From the NCBI RefSeq assembly GCF_023028225.1, contig NZ_CP095482.1:1984001-2048000 (forward strand): a stretch of 64,000 nt of DNA, given 5' to 3'. Below the pieces are notes generated by a model that did not search any database, was not told the origin of the DNA, and saw only the letters and a list, made by a program, of their open reading frames with translations. Numbering within the stretch: position 1 is the stretch's first letter; every line of letters begins with the position of its first letter. This document shows positions 18,321-26,091 of the stretch, piece after piece. The position numbers and the translations under genes were made by a program. This DNA is from Halorientalis litorea. Lineage in GTDB: Archaea > Halobacteriota > Halobacteria > Halobacteriales > Haloarculaceae.

Positions 18321-18866
18321 CTACGGCCGGTCGAGGACATCGGCGGCCGGCGTCCGCCGGCCACAGCCGGGGCAGAACGCCCAGTCAGACCGGAGTTCGT
18401 CACCACATTCGCAGAACACCCGGTGGGCCGCCTTCTCCCCACAATTCGGGCAGTAAACGTCGTCTGAACCCAGTTCGTCGCCGCACTGCTGGCACGTTTT
18501 ACGCGCGTCGGCGGCCGTGTCTGACACGTCTCCGGCCTCGTCAACACCCGTCTTACGGTCGTCAGCGTCGACTGCCGCTTCGGCCGCCGAATCGCCGTCT
18601 AGCGTGATGTTTACGTTGATATCCTGTGGCTGACTCGGCGTAAACGCGCCGTTCAGGCGGTCCGAAACGATGGCGTCGACGCGTTCGGCGACGAGTTCGT
18701 CGAGGCTGTCGGCCCCGCGTCGTTCCGCGGACGCGTCGGCACGCGTCTCGATGTCGGCGTCGAGGAACTCCCGGAGTGCCTTCCGCATGACCTCACTCTT
18801 GGACGCGTCGAACTCTTCGAGTTGCTCGATGAGTTCGTCGTCCGCCCGGAAGGTAATCTTGCTCAT
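18321..18866 (-). CDS. cdrL: RHH-zinc ribbon regulator CdrL
   Basis: 181-residue regulator. The N-terminal ribbon-helix-helix (MSKITFRADDELIEQLEEF, then SKSEVMRKALREFL) binds DNA; an acidic linker follows; the C-terminal ~55 residues hold a double zinc ribbon with CQQCGDE, CPNCGEK, CECGDE and CPGCGRR. In Haloferax the large partner CdrL acts upstream of cdrS-ftsZ2. It is transcribed toward cdrS on the same strand. Its coding region contains five copies of the motif that fills the downstream cdrS promoter. Confidence 0.92.
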   Translation of the reverse strand: MSKITFRADDELIEQLEEFDASKSEVMRKALREFLDADIETRADASAERRGADSLDELVAERVDAIVSDRLNGAFTPSQPQDINVNITLDGDSAAEAAVDADDRKTGVDEAGDVSDTAADARKTCQQCGDELGSDDVYCPNCGEKAAHRVFCECGDELRSDWAFCPGCGRRTPAADVLDRP

Positions 18867-18997
18867 ACCGACTTGTCATACACCATGTCTTCGGGGGTAT
18901 TTGAATCTTCCCGCGTGTCCGACACGTGTCTGCCGGCGCGCCGACGCTCTCGGATGATAACCGTTAAGTCCGACAGTCGACCTACGTAAAATTGCGC

Positions 18998-19071
18998 CCG
19001 CCCTTAGCTCAGACTGGTAGAGCAGTCGACTGTAGATCGACTTGCCCCCCGTTCAAATCGGGGAGGGCGGA
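18998..19071 (+). tRNA. tRNA-Tyr (GTA anticodon)
   Basis: Complete cloverleaf: acceptor CCGCCCT/AGGGCGG (18998-19004 with 19064-19070), discriminator A 19071, D arm GCTC/GAGC, anticodon arm GTCGA-CTGTAGA-TCGAC with GTA, T arm CCCCG/CGGGG with TTCAAAT loop. No intron. CCA is not encoded. A stem-loop GGATTTTC-TCC-GAAAATCC (19069-19087) begins within the last two acceptor bases. The 3' end is copied three more times downstream. Confidence 0.96.
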
Positions 19072-19398
19072 TTTTCTCCGAAAATCCAACTGAGCCGAGT
19101 TGAGCTTGTGAGTCACAGTCGACGAGCGTAGCGAGTCGAACCGTCTCACAGTGTTCAAATCGGGGAGGGCGGACTCGTTTTCAAGCCGGTTCATAATCGA
19201 CTTGTCCCCCGTCCTCGTGAGCGAAGCGAACGAGGGCTGGGAAGGCGCGCGCAGCGAAGCGAGCACGTCTTCCGGCGTTCAAATCGGGGAGGGCGGATTT
19301 TCTCCGAAAATCCAACTGAGCCGAGTTGAGCTTGTGAGTCGCAGTCGACGAGCGTAGCGAGTCGAACCGTCTTACAGTGTTCAAATCGGGGAGGGCGG
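19051..19398. repeat. Tandem units ending in tRNA-Tyr 3' fragments
   Basis: The last 20 bp of tRNA-Tyr (19051-19070) recur exactly at 19153-19172, 19277-19296 and 19379-19398. Spacing is 102, 124 and 102 bp. Units one and three (19071-19172, 19297-19398) differ at only two positions. The middle unit also carries a second tRNA piece (about 19195-19212, like 19035-19052 with one mismatch). Each unit has a hairpin with loop GAGCG(A/T)AGCGA (19119-19139, 19213-19235 and the third unit). They look like repeated attachment-site scars or a small satellite repeat. Confidence 0.85.
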
Positions 19399-19578
19399 TC
19401 CTTCCCTGAAGTCGACTCGTAGTCGGGCGTATCCGACTCGCCTGTCCCGCCGATGTAGCGGCACGTTGGACACCTATACGAATCGACTCCGACAGACGAC
19501 GCGTCCCGAAGTAGCACCGCTTATATGGAACGATGCGGAACTGCGGGTAACAGACACTGGGCCGACTGGAGTCACCAG
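19399..19578. other. Spacer between tRNA repeat array and HalOD1 gene
   Basis: No gene or recombinase is visible here. An open frame enters from 19525, but the protein-like part begins at ATG 19579. Confidence 0.5.
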
Positions 19579-19881
19579 ATGACAGCGTCCGACGATACCC
19601 ACGTAGAATACGACGCGGACAGTGGCACCTATCGGACGTCATACGACCCCGGTACCGAGTCGCCGAGTGTCCGACTCATCGAGAGCGTCGCGGCAATCAA
19701 AGACGTGAGTCCGACCGCCCTCGAACAACTCGACAAGTCCGTCGACCCGGACGCGCTCGACGCCGTGTTCGGCCCGACCCGGAACGCCCCCGGGAACCAC
19801 GGGTCGGTCTCGTTCGTCTACGAAGGACTGACCGTCGTCGTCCACAGCGACGGCGAAATCGAGTTTCGCGAGCAGGTTTAG
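19579..19881 (+). CDS. HalOD1 output-domain protein
   Basis: 100-residue stand-alone HalOD1 (halobacterial output domain 1) protein. The family pattern is clear: SVRLIESVAAIKDVSPTALE, then DPDALDAVF, then SVSFVYEGLTVVVHSDGEIE. These domains occur alone or at the end of haloarchaeal response regulators; their biochemical output is not known. ATG 19579 fits the domain; an extended frame from 19525 adds an unlikely Trp/Cys-rich piece. It converges with and overlaps the next gene by 4 bp. Confidence 0.85.
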   Translation: MTASDDTHVEYDADSGTYRTSYDPGTESPSVRLIESVAAIKDVSPTALEQLDKSVDPDALDAVFGPTRNAPGNHGSVSFVYEGLTVVVHSDGEIEFREQV

Positions 19882-20060
19882 CTGTGTTCTTTCGGCGGGT
19901 CGATGGTCTCGACCCACTCCGACCGTCGGATGTCGTACCCGCCACACTCCGGGCAGACCTGATACCGCCGTTCGAGGCCGGTCCGACAGCTCTGACACTG
20001 ATACGGTGTGTCGACTGTCTCGCTCGTCAGGAGTCGCTTGAACCGCGCCCACCGACCCAT
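19878..20060 (-). CDS. Small zinc-ribbon protein
   Basis: 60-residue protein: MGRWARFKRLLTSETVDTPY, then CQSCRTGLERRYQVCPECGG, a classic four-Cys zinc ribbon, and a short tail. An ATG 12 nt upstream (20072) is also possible. Function unknown; such microproteins are common in haloarchaea and often act as adaptors or regulators. Confidence 0.75.
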   Translation of the reverse strand: MGRWARFKRLLTSETVDTPYQCQSCRTGLERRYQVCPECGGYDIRRSEWVETIDPPKEHS

Positions 20061-20335
20061 CTCTCTCAACACCTCGCGCCTGTCGCCCGAGGTGCCCCTG
20101 ACAGTTCGCGCACTCGTTCGACCTCAGTCATGTCTCGGTAGATGGGCTCGCCGCTCTTGAAAACACTAGACCGTTCAACCGCCGGACGTGAGACGAACTA
20201 GCCGTCTCCAACTGTCCCCGTCCCGCGCCCCGCTGGAGCGTCCGTCCAGTCGACACGGCGAGGCCGGGCCAGTCTCCCCCCACCGTCCCGGCGGCCACCG
20301 AGGCGTTCAAGTGGACTTGCGCCGATGCACGCCCA

Positions 20336-20965
20336 GTGGCAGTAACGTTCGACCTGTTCGGGACGCTCGTGACCGTCGACGGCCCGGACGACCCCGCCGC
20401 CGCGGTGGCCGCCGAGTTGCGCGAGCGCGGCGTCGCAGTCCCCGAGGACTGGGCCGACGCCTACCGGGAACCACACATGGACGTTCCGTCCGGCGCGGAG
20501 GTCCCGCTCCCCGCACACGTCGCGGCCGCCCTCGCCAGCCGCGGTGTCGAACGGCCAGCGGACAACGCGGTTCGGCGGGCCGTCGTCGCGGCGTTCGACC
20601 CGGACGTCCGGACGCGGCCGGGTGCTCCCGCGGCCGTCGAAGCCGCCGCGGACCACGGGCCGGTCGGCCTGCTCTCGAACTGCTCCGTCCCCGACTTGGT
20701 GGGGCGGACGCTGGTCCGGGCCGACCTCGACCGCGACCGGTTCGACGCCGTCGTCACGAGTGCCGGGTGTGGGTGGCGCAAGCCCGACGCCCGAGCCTTC
20801 GAGACCGTCGCGGGCCGACTTGCCGTTCCGCTCGCCGATGTCGTCCACATTGGCGACGACCCGGCGACCGACGGCGGCGCGGACGACGCCGGCGCGACCG
20901 CACTCCTTCTCGACGACACGCCGCTCGCCGACCTCCCGGCCGCGCTCGCGGAGGGGGTCCCGTGA
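20336..20965 (+). CDS. HAD-superfamily hydrolase of the cobalamin operon
   Basis: 209-residue haloacid-dehalogenase-type phosphatase beginning at GTG 20336. Motif I is FDLFGTLVT (nucleophile Asp; the usual DxD is DLF here, so the second Asp is missing), motif II is LLSNCS, motif III Lys is in GWRKPDARAFE, and motif IV is HIGDDPATDGG. The absent second Asp resembles the L-2-haloacid-dehalogenase-like branch. Its stop overlaps cbiB, first in the cobalamin operon, so a phosphatase step such as alpha-ribazole-phosphate dephosphorylation is possible by context only. Confidence 0.85.
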   Translation: MAVTFDLFGTLVTVDGPDDPAAAVAAELRERGVAVPEDWADAYREPHMDVPSGAEVPLPAHVAAALASRGVERPADNAVRRAVVAAFDPDVRTRPGAPAAVEAAADHGPVGLLSNCSVPDLVGRTLVRADLDRDRFDAVVTSAGCGWRKPDARAFETVAGRLAVPLADVVHIGDDPATDGGADDAGATALLLDDTPLADLPAALAEGVP

Positions 20966-21888
20966 CCGTCACCGGGGCGTCGCTGGGCGTGGGCATCGTC
21001 GGGTTCGCGCTCGTCCTCGACGCCGCGTTCGCGGAGCCGCCGGAACTGAGTCACCCCGTCGCGTGGTTCGGCCGACTCGTGGCACCGCTCGACCGGGCGT
21101 GGGGCCGGCCGCGCCTCGTCGGGGCTATCGCGGTACTCCTCCTTCCGCTCCTTGCCGCCGGGACCGTCGCCGGACTCGTGTGGGCCGTGCGCGCACGACC
21201 GCTCGGGGCGGCCGCAGTCGCCGGGTTCGCCCTCTTCTCGGTGACGAGTTTCCGGATGCTCGTCACTCGGGCGAGCGAGGTCGTCGCGGCCACCGACGAC
21301 GACCTCTCGACGGCCCGCGGGGACCTCCGCGCGCTCGCGGGCCGGGACGCGACCGACCTCTCGGCCGGGCAAGTCCGAAGCGCGGCCGTCGAGAGTGCCG
21401 CCGAGAACCTCGCGGACGGCCTGGTCGCGCCGTTGCTGGCGTTCGCGCTCGGCGCGCAGGTATCCCTCGCAGTCGGGACCGGCGCGGCCGTCTGGGTCAA
21501 GGCCGTCAACACGATGGACTCGATGCTCGGTTACCGCGAAAAACCGGTCGGCTGGGGACCCGCGCGGCTGGACGACGCCGTGATGTGGGTCCCGGCCCGC
21601 GTGAGTGCCGTCCTCCTCGCGCTCGCCGCACGCGCCCCCCGCGCGCTCGGTCGCGCCGCCCGCTGGGACGACGACGTTCCTTCGCCGAACTCCGGGTGGC
21701 CGATGGGGACGCTCGCGGCGGCCGTCGACGCGCGCCTGGAGAAACCCGGGGTCTATACACTCAACCCGGACGCACCCCTCCCGTCGGTCACGGTGGCGCG
21801 GCGCGGGGTCCGGACCGTCGGCGTCGCCGGCCTGCTCGCGTACGTCCTCGCGGCCGCCGCGCTCGCGGTGCCGGGGGTGGTCGGATGA
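20962..21888 (+). CDS. cbiB: Adenosylcobinamide-phosphate synthase CbiB
   Basis: 308-residue membrane enzyme that attaches (R)-1-amino-2-propanol phosphate to adenosylcobyric acid. Several hydrophobic helices; family segments DAAFAEPPELSHPVAWFGRL near the start, the AAVESAAENLADGLVAPLL region, VNTMDSMLGYR, and a late PSPNSGWPMGTLAAA. GTG 20962 overlaps the HAD stop (GTGA); the stop overlaps cobS. Confidence 0.94.
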   Translation: MTVTGASLGVGIVGFALVLDAAFAEPPELSHPVAWFGRLVAPLDRAWGRPRLVGAIAVLLLPLLAAGTVAGLVWAVRARPLGAAAVAGFALFSVTSFRMLVTRASEVVAATDDDLSTARGDLRALAGRDATDLSAGQVRSAAVESAAENLADGLVAPLLAFALGAQVSLAVGTGAAVWVKAVNTMDSMLGYREKPVGWGPARLDDAVMWVPARVSAVLLALAARAPRALGRAARWDDDVPSPNSGWPMGTLAAAVDARLEKPGVYTLNPDAPLPSVTVARRGVRTVGVAGLLAYVLAAAALAVPGVVG

Positions 21889-22709
21889 GTGGTGACGGAA
21901 CCGAGGACGATACCGACGCGGCGTCTCCCGCCCCCTCGCTCGCGCTCCGCGGTGCGGTCGGTTTCCTCACGCGCCTGCCGGTCGGACGCGACGCCGACGC
22001 GTGGGCGGCCTTCCGGCGCGACCCGTGGCCGCTCGTCCCCGTCGGCTACCTCGCGGGCCTGCTCGTCGCGCTTCCGGTCGCCGTCGCACTCGCCGTGCCG
22101 GTTCCCGGGCCGACGCTCGCCCTCGTCGTGCCCGTCAGCGTCGTCGCCGTCACCGGCATCAACCACGCCGACGGCGTCGCCGACCTCGGGGACGCCGCAG
22201 TCGTCCACGCGACGGGCGAGACGCCGCGGGAGCGTCACGAGTCGCGCCGGGCCGTCATGAAGGACAGCGACCTCGGCGTCGGTGGGACGCTCGCGCTCGC
22301 CATCCTCGTCGCCGCGCTCGCGCTCGCGGGCCTGCTCCTCGCGGGTCTGCCGACCCGGACGGCCGTCGTCCTCGTCGTCGCCGCGGAGGTGGGCGCGAAA
22401 CTCGGCCTCGCCACGCTGTCCGCGCTCGGGACCGCCCCGTACGACGGCCTCGGCGCGCAACTGGTCCGGCCGGCCGACGCCGCCGACCTGTTCGTTCCGG
22501 TCGTCCTCGCGCTCCCGGTCGTCCCCCTCGCGTGGCCGTCGCTCGCCGCCGGGGTCGCAGTCGCCGCCGGCCCCGTCGTCGCGCTCGCGGCCCGCCGGTG
22601 GGCGCGGACGAACCTCGGCGGCGTCAGCGGTGACGTGTTCGGGGCGACGAACGAACTCGCACGCGCCGCCGCGCTCCACGTGGGGGTGGTCGCGTGGACG
22701 CTCTCCTGA
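21885..22709 (+). CDS. cobS: Cobalamin-5'-phosphate synthase CobS
   Basis: 274-residue polytopic membrane enzyme joining adenosyl-GDP-cobinamide with alpha-ribazole (or its phosphate). Typical early segment GAVGFLTRLPVGRD, the metal-binding motif GINHADGVADLGDA, and VMKDSDLGVGGTLALA with repeated hydrophobic helices. Overlaps cbiB (ATGA) and cobY (16 bp). Confidence 0.94.
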   Translation: MSGDGTEDDTDAASPAPSLALRGAVGFLTRLPVGRDADAWAAFRRDPWPLVPVGYLAGLLVALPVAVALAVPVPGPTLALVVPVSVVAVTGINHADGVADLGDAAVVHATGETPRERHESRRAVMKDSDLGVGGTLALAILVAALALAGLLLAGLPTRTAVVLVVAAEVGAKLGLATLSALGTAPYDGLGAQLVRPADAADLFVPVVLALPVVPLAWPSLAAGVAVAAGPVVALAARRWARTNLGGVSGDVFGATNELARAAALHVGVVAWTLS

Positions 22710-23284
22710 TGTGTGGCGGCCGTGGCACCCGCCTCGACGCATCCGTCGAGAAACCGCTGTTCGCGGTTCGTGACCGCCCGATGGTCGATGCGGTCTGTGA
22801 CGCACTCGCCGACAGTCGCGCCGAACGCGTCGCCGCCGCTGTCTCTCTACATACTCCCGACACGCGTGCCCACTTGCGCGAGCGCGCGGACTGTACGGTC
22901 GTCGAGACGCCCGGGGAGGGCTACGTTGCGGACCTCGATGTCGCGCTCGACGCCGCCGGATTCGCTCGCCCAGTCCTGACCTGTGCCGCCGACCTCCCCC
23001 TGCTCACCGCCGACGTGGTGGACGCGGTCCTCGCGGCACACGCCGACCGCGAGGCAACGTCGCTGACCGTCGCCGTCCCCGCGGCCCTGAAACGTGAGTT
23101 GGGTGTGAGCTGTGACACCACCTTCGAGCGCGAGGGGCGCGAACTCGCGCCGACGGGGCTGAACGTCCTCGGCGACGACGAGGGGGGCGTGCTGGTCCGG
23201 GCGGACGACCGACTGGCAGTCAACGTGAACCACCGGGCGGACGCGGCCGTCGCGGCCAGTATCGCCGAGCAGGGCAAGCGTTAA
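22694..23284 (+). CDS. cobY: Adenosylcobinamide-phosphate guanylyltransferase CobY
   Basis: 196-residue archaeal non-orthologous replacement of CobU, moving GMP onto adenosylcobinamide phosphate. Starts at GTG 22694 inside the end of cobS. Nucleotidyltransferase signature LLMCGGRGTRLDASVEKPLF at the very start, and LTCAADLPLLTADVVDAV with the metal-binding Asp. Context and length agree. Confidence 0.93.
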   Translation: MDALLMCGGRGTRLDASVEKPLFAVRDRPMVDAVCDALADSRAERVAAAVSLHTPDTRAHLRERADCTVVETPGEGYVADLDVALDAAGFARPVLTCAADLPLLTADVVDAVLAAHADREATSLTVAVPAALKRELGVSCDTTFEREGRELAPTGLNVLGDDEGGVLVRADDRLAVNVNHRADAAVAASIAEQGKR

Positions 23285-23310
23285 TCCCGGCTCCGACCCT
23301 GACACGAGTC

Positions 23311-24369
23311 ATGAACCCCGACGCCGTCGAGGCCCTGCTCGGCGAGCACCCAGCCACCGACGGAGCGACCCCGGAGGCTGACGACGCCCGCGTCCACCAC
23401 GGGAGCGTCGACGACCCGGACGTGTTGGACTTCAGCGCGAACACGAACCCGCGCGTCCCCGACGGTGCGGCGGCGGTGTACCGCGAGGCCTTCGCGTCCG
23501 CCCGCTCGTACCCGGCCGACGACTACCCCGAGTACCGCATCGCGGCCGCCGACTTCGCCGACTGCGACGCCGGCGACGTGATACCCACGCCGGGCGGGTT
23601 GGCCGCCATCCGCCTCGCCGTCGCCACCGCCGTCAGTCCCGGCCAGTCGGTGGCAGTCCCCTATCCGAGTTTCGGCGAGTACGCCCGCGAGGTCAGACTT
23701 CAGGGCGGCCACCCCGCGTTCGTCCCCGCCCCCGACGTCCTCGACGTGGACCCGACCGACCACGCGATGGTCGTCGTCTGTAACCCGAACAACCCGACCG
23801 GGCAATCTTACGACGCGGACGCGCTCCGGGCGTTCGCCCGACGGTGCCGCGCCGCCGACACCGCGCTCCTCGCCGACGAGGCGTTCCTCGGGTTCACCGA
23901 AGAGCCGTCGCTCGCCGGCACCGACGGCGTGGTCGTCGCCCGGTCGCTGACGAAACTGTTCGGCCTGCCGGGTCTGCGTGCCGGGTTCGCCGTGGCGACC
24001 GGTCGCCACCGTGAGCGACTCGACGCCGCGCGGCGCACGTGGTCGCTGTCCGCTCCGGCCGCGGCCGTCGGCACGCACTCGATGCGACAGTCGGCGTTCG
24101 TCGCCCGCACTCGCGAACGCGTCGGGACCGAGCGCGCGCGGATGGCCGAGCGACTCGCCGCTCGGTTCGAGGTCCACCCCTCCGACGCGCCCTTTCTCCT
24201 GCTCGATGCGGGGACGGGCGACGCCGCGGACGCGGCACTCGCCGACGCCCGAAGCGAGGGCATCGCACTCAGGGACGCTCGGACGTTCCACGGACTGGAC
24301 GCACACGTCCGCGTCGCCGTCCGCCTGCCCGAGGAGAACGACCGCTTGCTCGCGGCACTGGGGGTCTGA
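23311..24369 (+). CDS. cobD: Threonine-phosphate decarboxylase-like aminotransferase CobD
   Basis: 352-residue class I/II PLP enzyme; CobD makes (R)-1-amino-2-propanol phosphate, the substrate of CbiB. Visible: LDFSANTNPRVPDGA, the VVVCNPNNPTGQ motif, DEAFLGF, and the PLP Lys in RSLTKLFGLPGLRAG. Histidinol-phosphate aminotransferase is a close relative, but its place between cobY and cbiZ strongly favours CobD. The stop overlaps cbiZ by one base. Confidence 0.92.
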   Translation: MNPDAVEALLGEHPATDGATPEADDARVHHGSVDDPDVLDFSANTNPRVPDGAAAVYREAFASARSYPADDYPEYRIAAADFADCDAGDVIPTPGGLAAIRLAVATAVSPGQSVAVPYPSFGEYAREVRLQGGHPAFVPAPDVLDVDPTDHAMVVVCNPNNPTGQSYDADALRAFARRCRAADTALLADEAFLGFTEEPSLAGTDGVVVARSLTKLFGLPGLRAGFAVATGRHRERLDAARRTWSLSAPAAAVGTHSMRQSAFVARTRERVGTERARMAERLAARFEVHPSDAPFLLLDAGTGDAADAALADARSEGIALRDARTFHGLDAHVRVAVRLPEENDRLLAALGV

Positions 24370-25094
24370 TGTTCGCGGCACGCGTCGCCGAGGGGGTTCT
24401 CCGCCTCGCGCGCCCGGGCACGCGATGGCTCGTCACCGACCACGACGGCGGCTATCGGACCGCAGACGCCGCGTACAACGTCTCCGTTCCCGAGGGATTC
24501 GACCGGACGGATTTGGCGGCCTACGTCCGGGAGCGACGCGAGCGCGCCGGCTTCCCGGACGCCGGCCCCGCGCTCCTGACAGGTGTGTCACTCGCCCACG
24601 CCCGCGGCGCGCGCTCGGGGCCGGTCGAAGCCGTGGCGACGGTCGGCCTCTCGAACCCCGCCGCGCTTCCGATGGCTCCCGACGGTGCTCCGTCCGACAC
24701 CACCGACGGCGGCCGTGTCGGGACGGTCAATCTGCTGGTCGGGACGACGCGCGCGCTCCCCGATGGCGGACTGGCGACCCTGCTGGCGACCGCCGTCGAG
24801 GCGAAGACGGCGACGCTGACGGCCACGACTGGCTTTTCGGGCACGACCAGCGACGGCGTGGTCGTCGGAACTGACCCGGACGGCGACACGGCGGCGTTCG
24901 CGGGGAGTGCGACGCCGGTCGGTGCGGCGACACGGGCCTGCGTTCGCGAGGCCGTCCGGGCGAGTCTCGCCTCGCGGTACGCCGACTGCTCGGTTCCGAC
25001 CTCGGTCGCCGACGCCGACCACGGCGTCGTGACTGACCGCGAGGCGACGGTGTTCGAGGTGGGGGCGACAACTGCAACCGACCGGGAGACATAG
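24369..25094 (+). CDS. cbiZ: Adenosylcobinamide amidohydrolase CbiZ
   Basis: 241-residue enzyme that removes the aminopropanol arm from salvaged adenosylcobinamide to yield adenosylcobyric acid, letting archaea re-enter the pathway through CbiB. Family segments TGVSLAHARGARSG, EAVATVGLSNPAA, GTVNLLVGTTRALPDGG, and TLTATTGFSGTTSDGVVVG. The start overlaps the cobD stop. It indicates corrinoid scavenging as well as synthesis. Confidence 0.93.
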   Translation: MFAARVAEGVLRLARPGTRWLVTDHDGGYRTADAAYNVSVPEGFDRTDLAAYVRERRERAGFPDAGPALLTGVSLAHARGARSGPVEAVATVGLSNPAALPMAPDGAPSDTTDGGRVGTVNLLVGTTRALPDGGLATLLATAVEAKTATLTATTGFSGTTSDGVVVGTDPDGDTAAFAGSATPVGAATRACVREAVRASLASRYADCSVPTSVADADHGVVTDREATVFEVGATTATDRET

Positions 25095-25112
25095 GTTCCG
25101 CCGGAACGAGGG

Positions 25113-25775
25113 ATGGGTATGAGCGACGACACGTCCGACGGACCGCCAACGGCCGCCCCGATTACGCCGAGCGCGCCCGAGGAGTTCGGTCTCGTGCAGG
25201 TGTGGTGGGGCGACGGGAAAGGCAAGACGACGGCGGCACTCGGGATGGGAATGCGTGCCGCCGGCCACGGCTACCGCGTCCACATGCTCCAGTTCATGAA
25301 GGGCGGCACTTCGACAGTCGAGGACGTGCGCGGCGAGTACAACGCCATCGCGGCGATGCCGGGCTTTTCCTACGAGAACGCGGGCCACTACGGTTGGCAC
25401 GGCTTCCTCGACGGGAGCGACGACGACGAACACGCGGCCCGCGCACAGGGGGCACTCGCCCGTGCTCGCGAGTTGCTCGACGGCGCGCGTGCGGCCGACC
25501 TGACCGCCCCGCTCGCCGCGGACGGCGACGCCGACGAGGGCCTCCACATGCTGATTCTCGACGAGGTGCTGTACGCGGCCAACCGGGACCTGCTCGACCC
25601 GGCGGACGTGACCGCGCTGGTCGCGGACAAACCCGAGAACCTCGAACTCGTCCTGACGGGTGGCCACGACCGACCCGAGTACGTCACCGACCACGCCGAC
25701 CTCGTGACGAACGTCCGCAAGGAGACACACCCAATCGACGCCGGTCAGGGCGCGCGCAAGGGCACGGAGTTCTGA
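25113..25775 (+). CDS. cobA: Corrinoid adenosyltransferase CobA (BtuR/CobO family)
   Basis: 220-residue ATP:cob(I)alamin adenosyltransferase. P-loop GDGKGKTTAALGMGMRA near residue 33, LQFMKGG, and the Walker B-like LHMLILDEVLYAANRDLL; LELVLTGGHDRPEY follows. An alternative ATG lies 6 nt in. Last gene of the 20.3-25.8 kb cobalamin cluster. Confidence 0.94.
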   Translation: MGMSDDTSDGPPTAAPITPSAPEEFGLVQVWWGDGKGKTTAALGMGMRAAGHGYRVHMLQFMKGGTSTVEDVRGEYNAIAAMPGFSYENAGHYGWHGFLDGSDDDEHAARAQGALARARELLDGARAADLTAPLAADGDADEGLHMLILDEVLYAANRDLLDPADVTALVADKPENLELVLTGGHDRPEYVTDHADLVTNVRKETHPIDAGQGARKGTEF

Positions 25776-25881
25776 GGCGGGGTGGCTCTGCGCGCCGTGG
25801 GTGGCGGGCCGGTCTCGGTTTGGCTACTCTTTCGAGCCGAAAGCGACGACTAACAAACCGTCTCCGTCGTCGACACGTGCC

Positions 25882-26091
25882 ATGGTTTCACTGAGGGCAC
25901 TCGTAGTCAACGCCGTCGTCGGCCTCGTGATTCTGTTCGTGGCGAACGTCCTCGGACTGGGCGTCCAGATATCCATCGTCACGCTCCTGGTCTGTGCGGT
26001 CTTCGGGGTTCCGGGGGCGGTCGTCGTGATACTCCTCGCGCTGTTCGATATCGCCTTCGCGGCGACGGTCGCCCCGGTACACCTCACCTAA
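25882..26091 (+). CDS. BofA-like small membrane protein
   Basis: 69-residue protein of two hydrophobic helices (about residues 8-28 and 33-58) with a short loop GVQISIV and ending FAATVAPVHLT. It resembles the BofA family named from Bacillus, where BofA inhibits a membrane protease; haloarchaea have no sporulation, so a different target must apply. ATG 25882 gives the family-like start. Its stop overlaps the convergent regulator gene by 4 bp. Confidence 0.75.
   Translation: MVSLRALVVNAVVGLVILFVANVLGLGVQISIVTLLVCAVFGVPGAVVVILLALFDIAFAATVAPVHLT

Larger units (their letters stand above)
18110..18645. repeat. Array of GTAAGAC / GTAAAC / GTAAAAC motifs
   Basis: In either orientation, motifs occur at 18110, 18144, 18201, 18213, 18225, 18265, 18289, 18309, 18453, 18496, 18550, 18609 and 18640 (first base). 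Eight lie between cdrS and cdrL and five inside the cdrL coding region, where they force AT-containing codons such as GTA and TTT that are uncommon in this genome. I see no similar density elsewhere in the window. Confidence 0.7.

Noticed and set aside
19051-19398. Possible CRISPR array
   Set aside because: The repeat is the tRNA 3' end, spacing is irregular (102/124/102 bp), two of the spacers are nearly identical, and there are no cas genes.
20073-20335. Cobalamin riboswitch before the cobalamin operon
   Set aside because: I see no B12-box-like sequence or convincing fold, and such riboswitches are not expected in haloarchaea.
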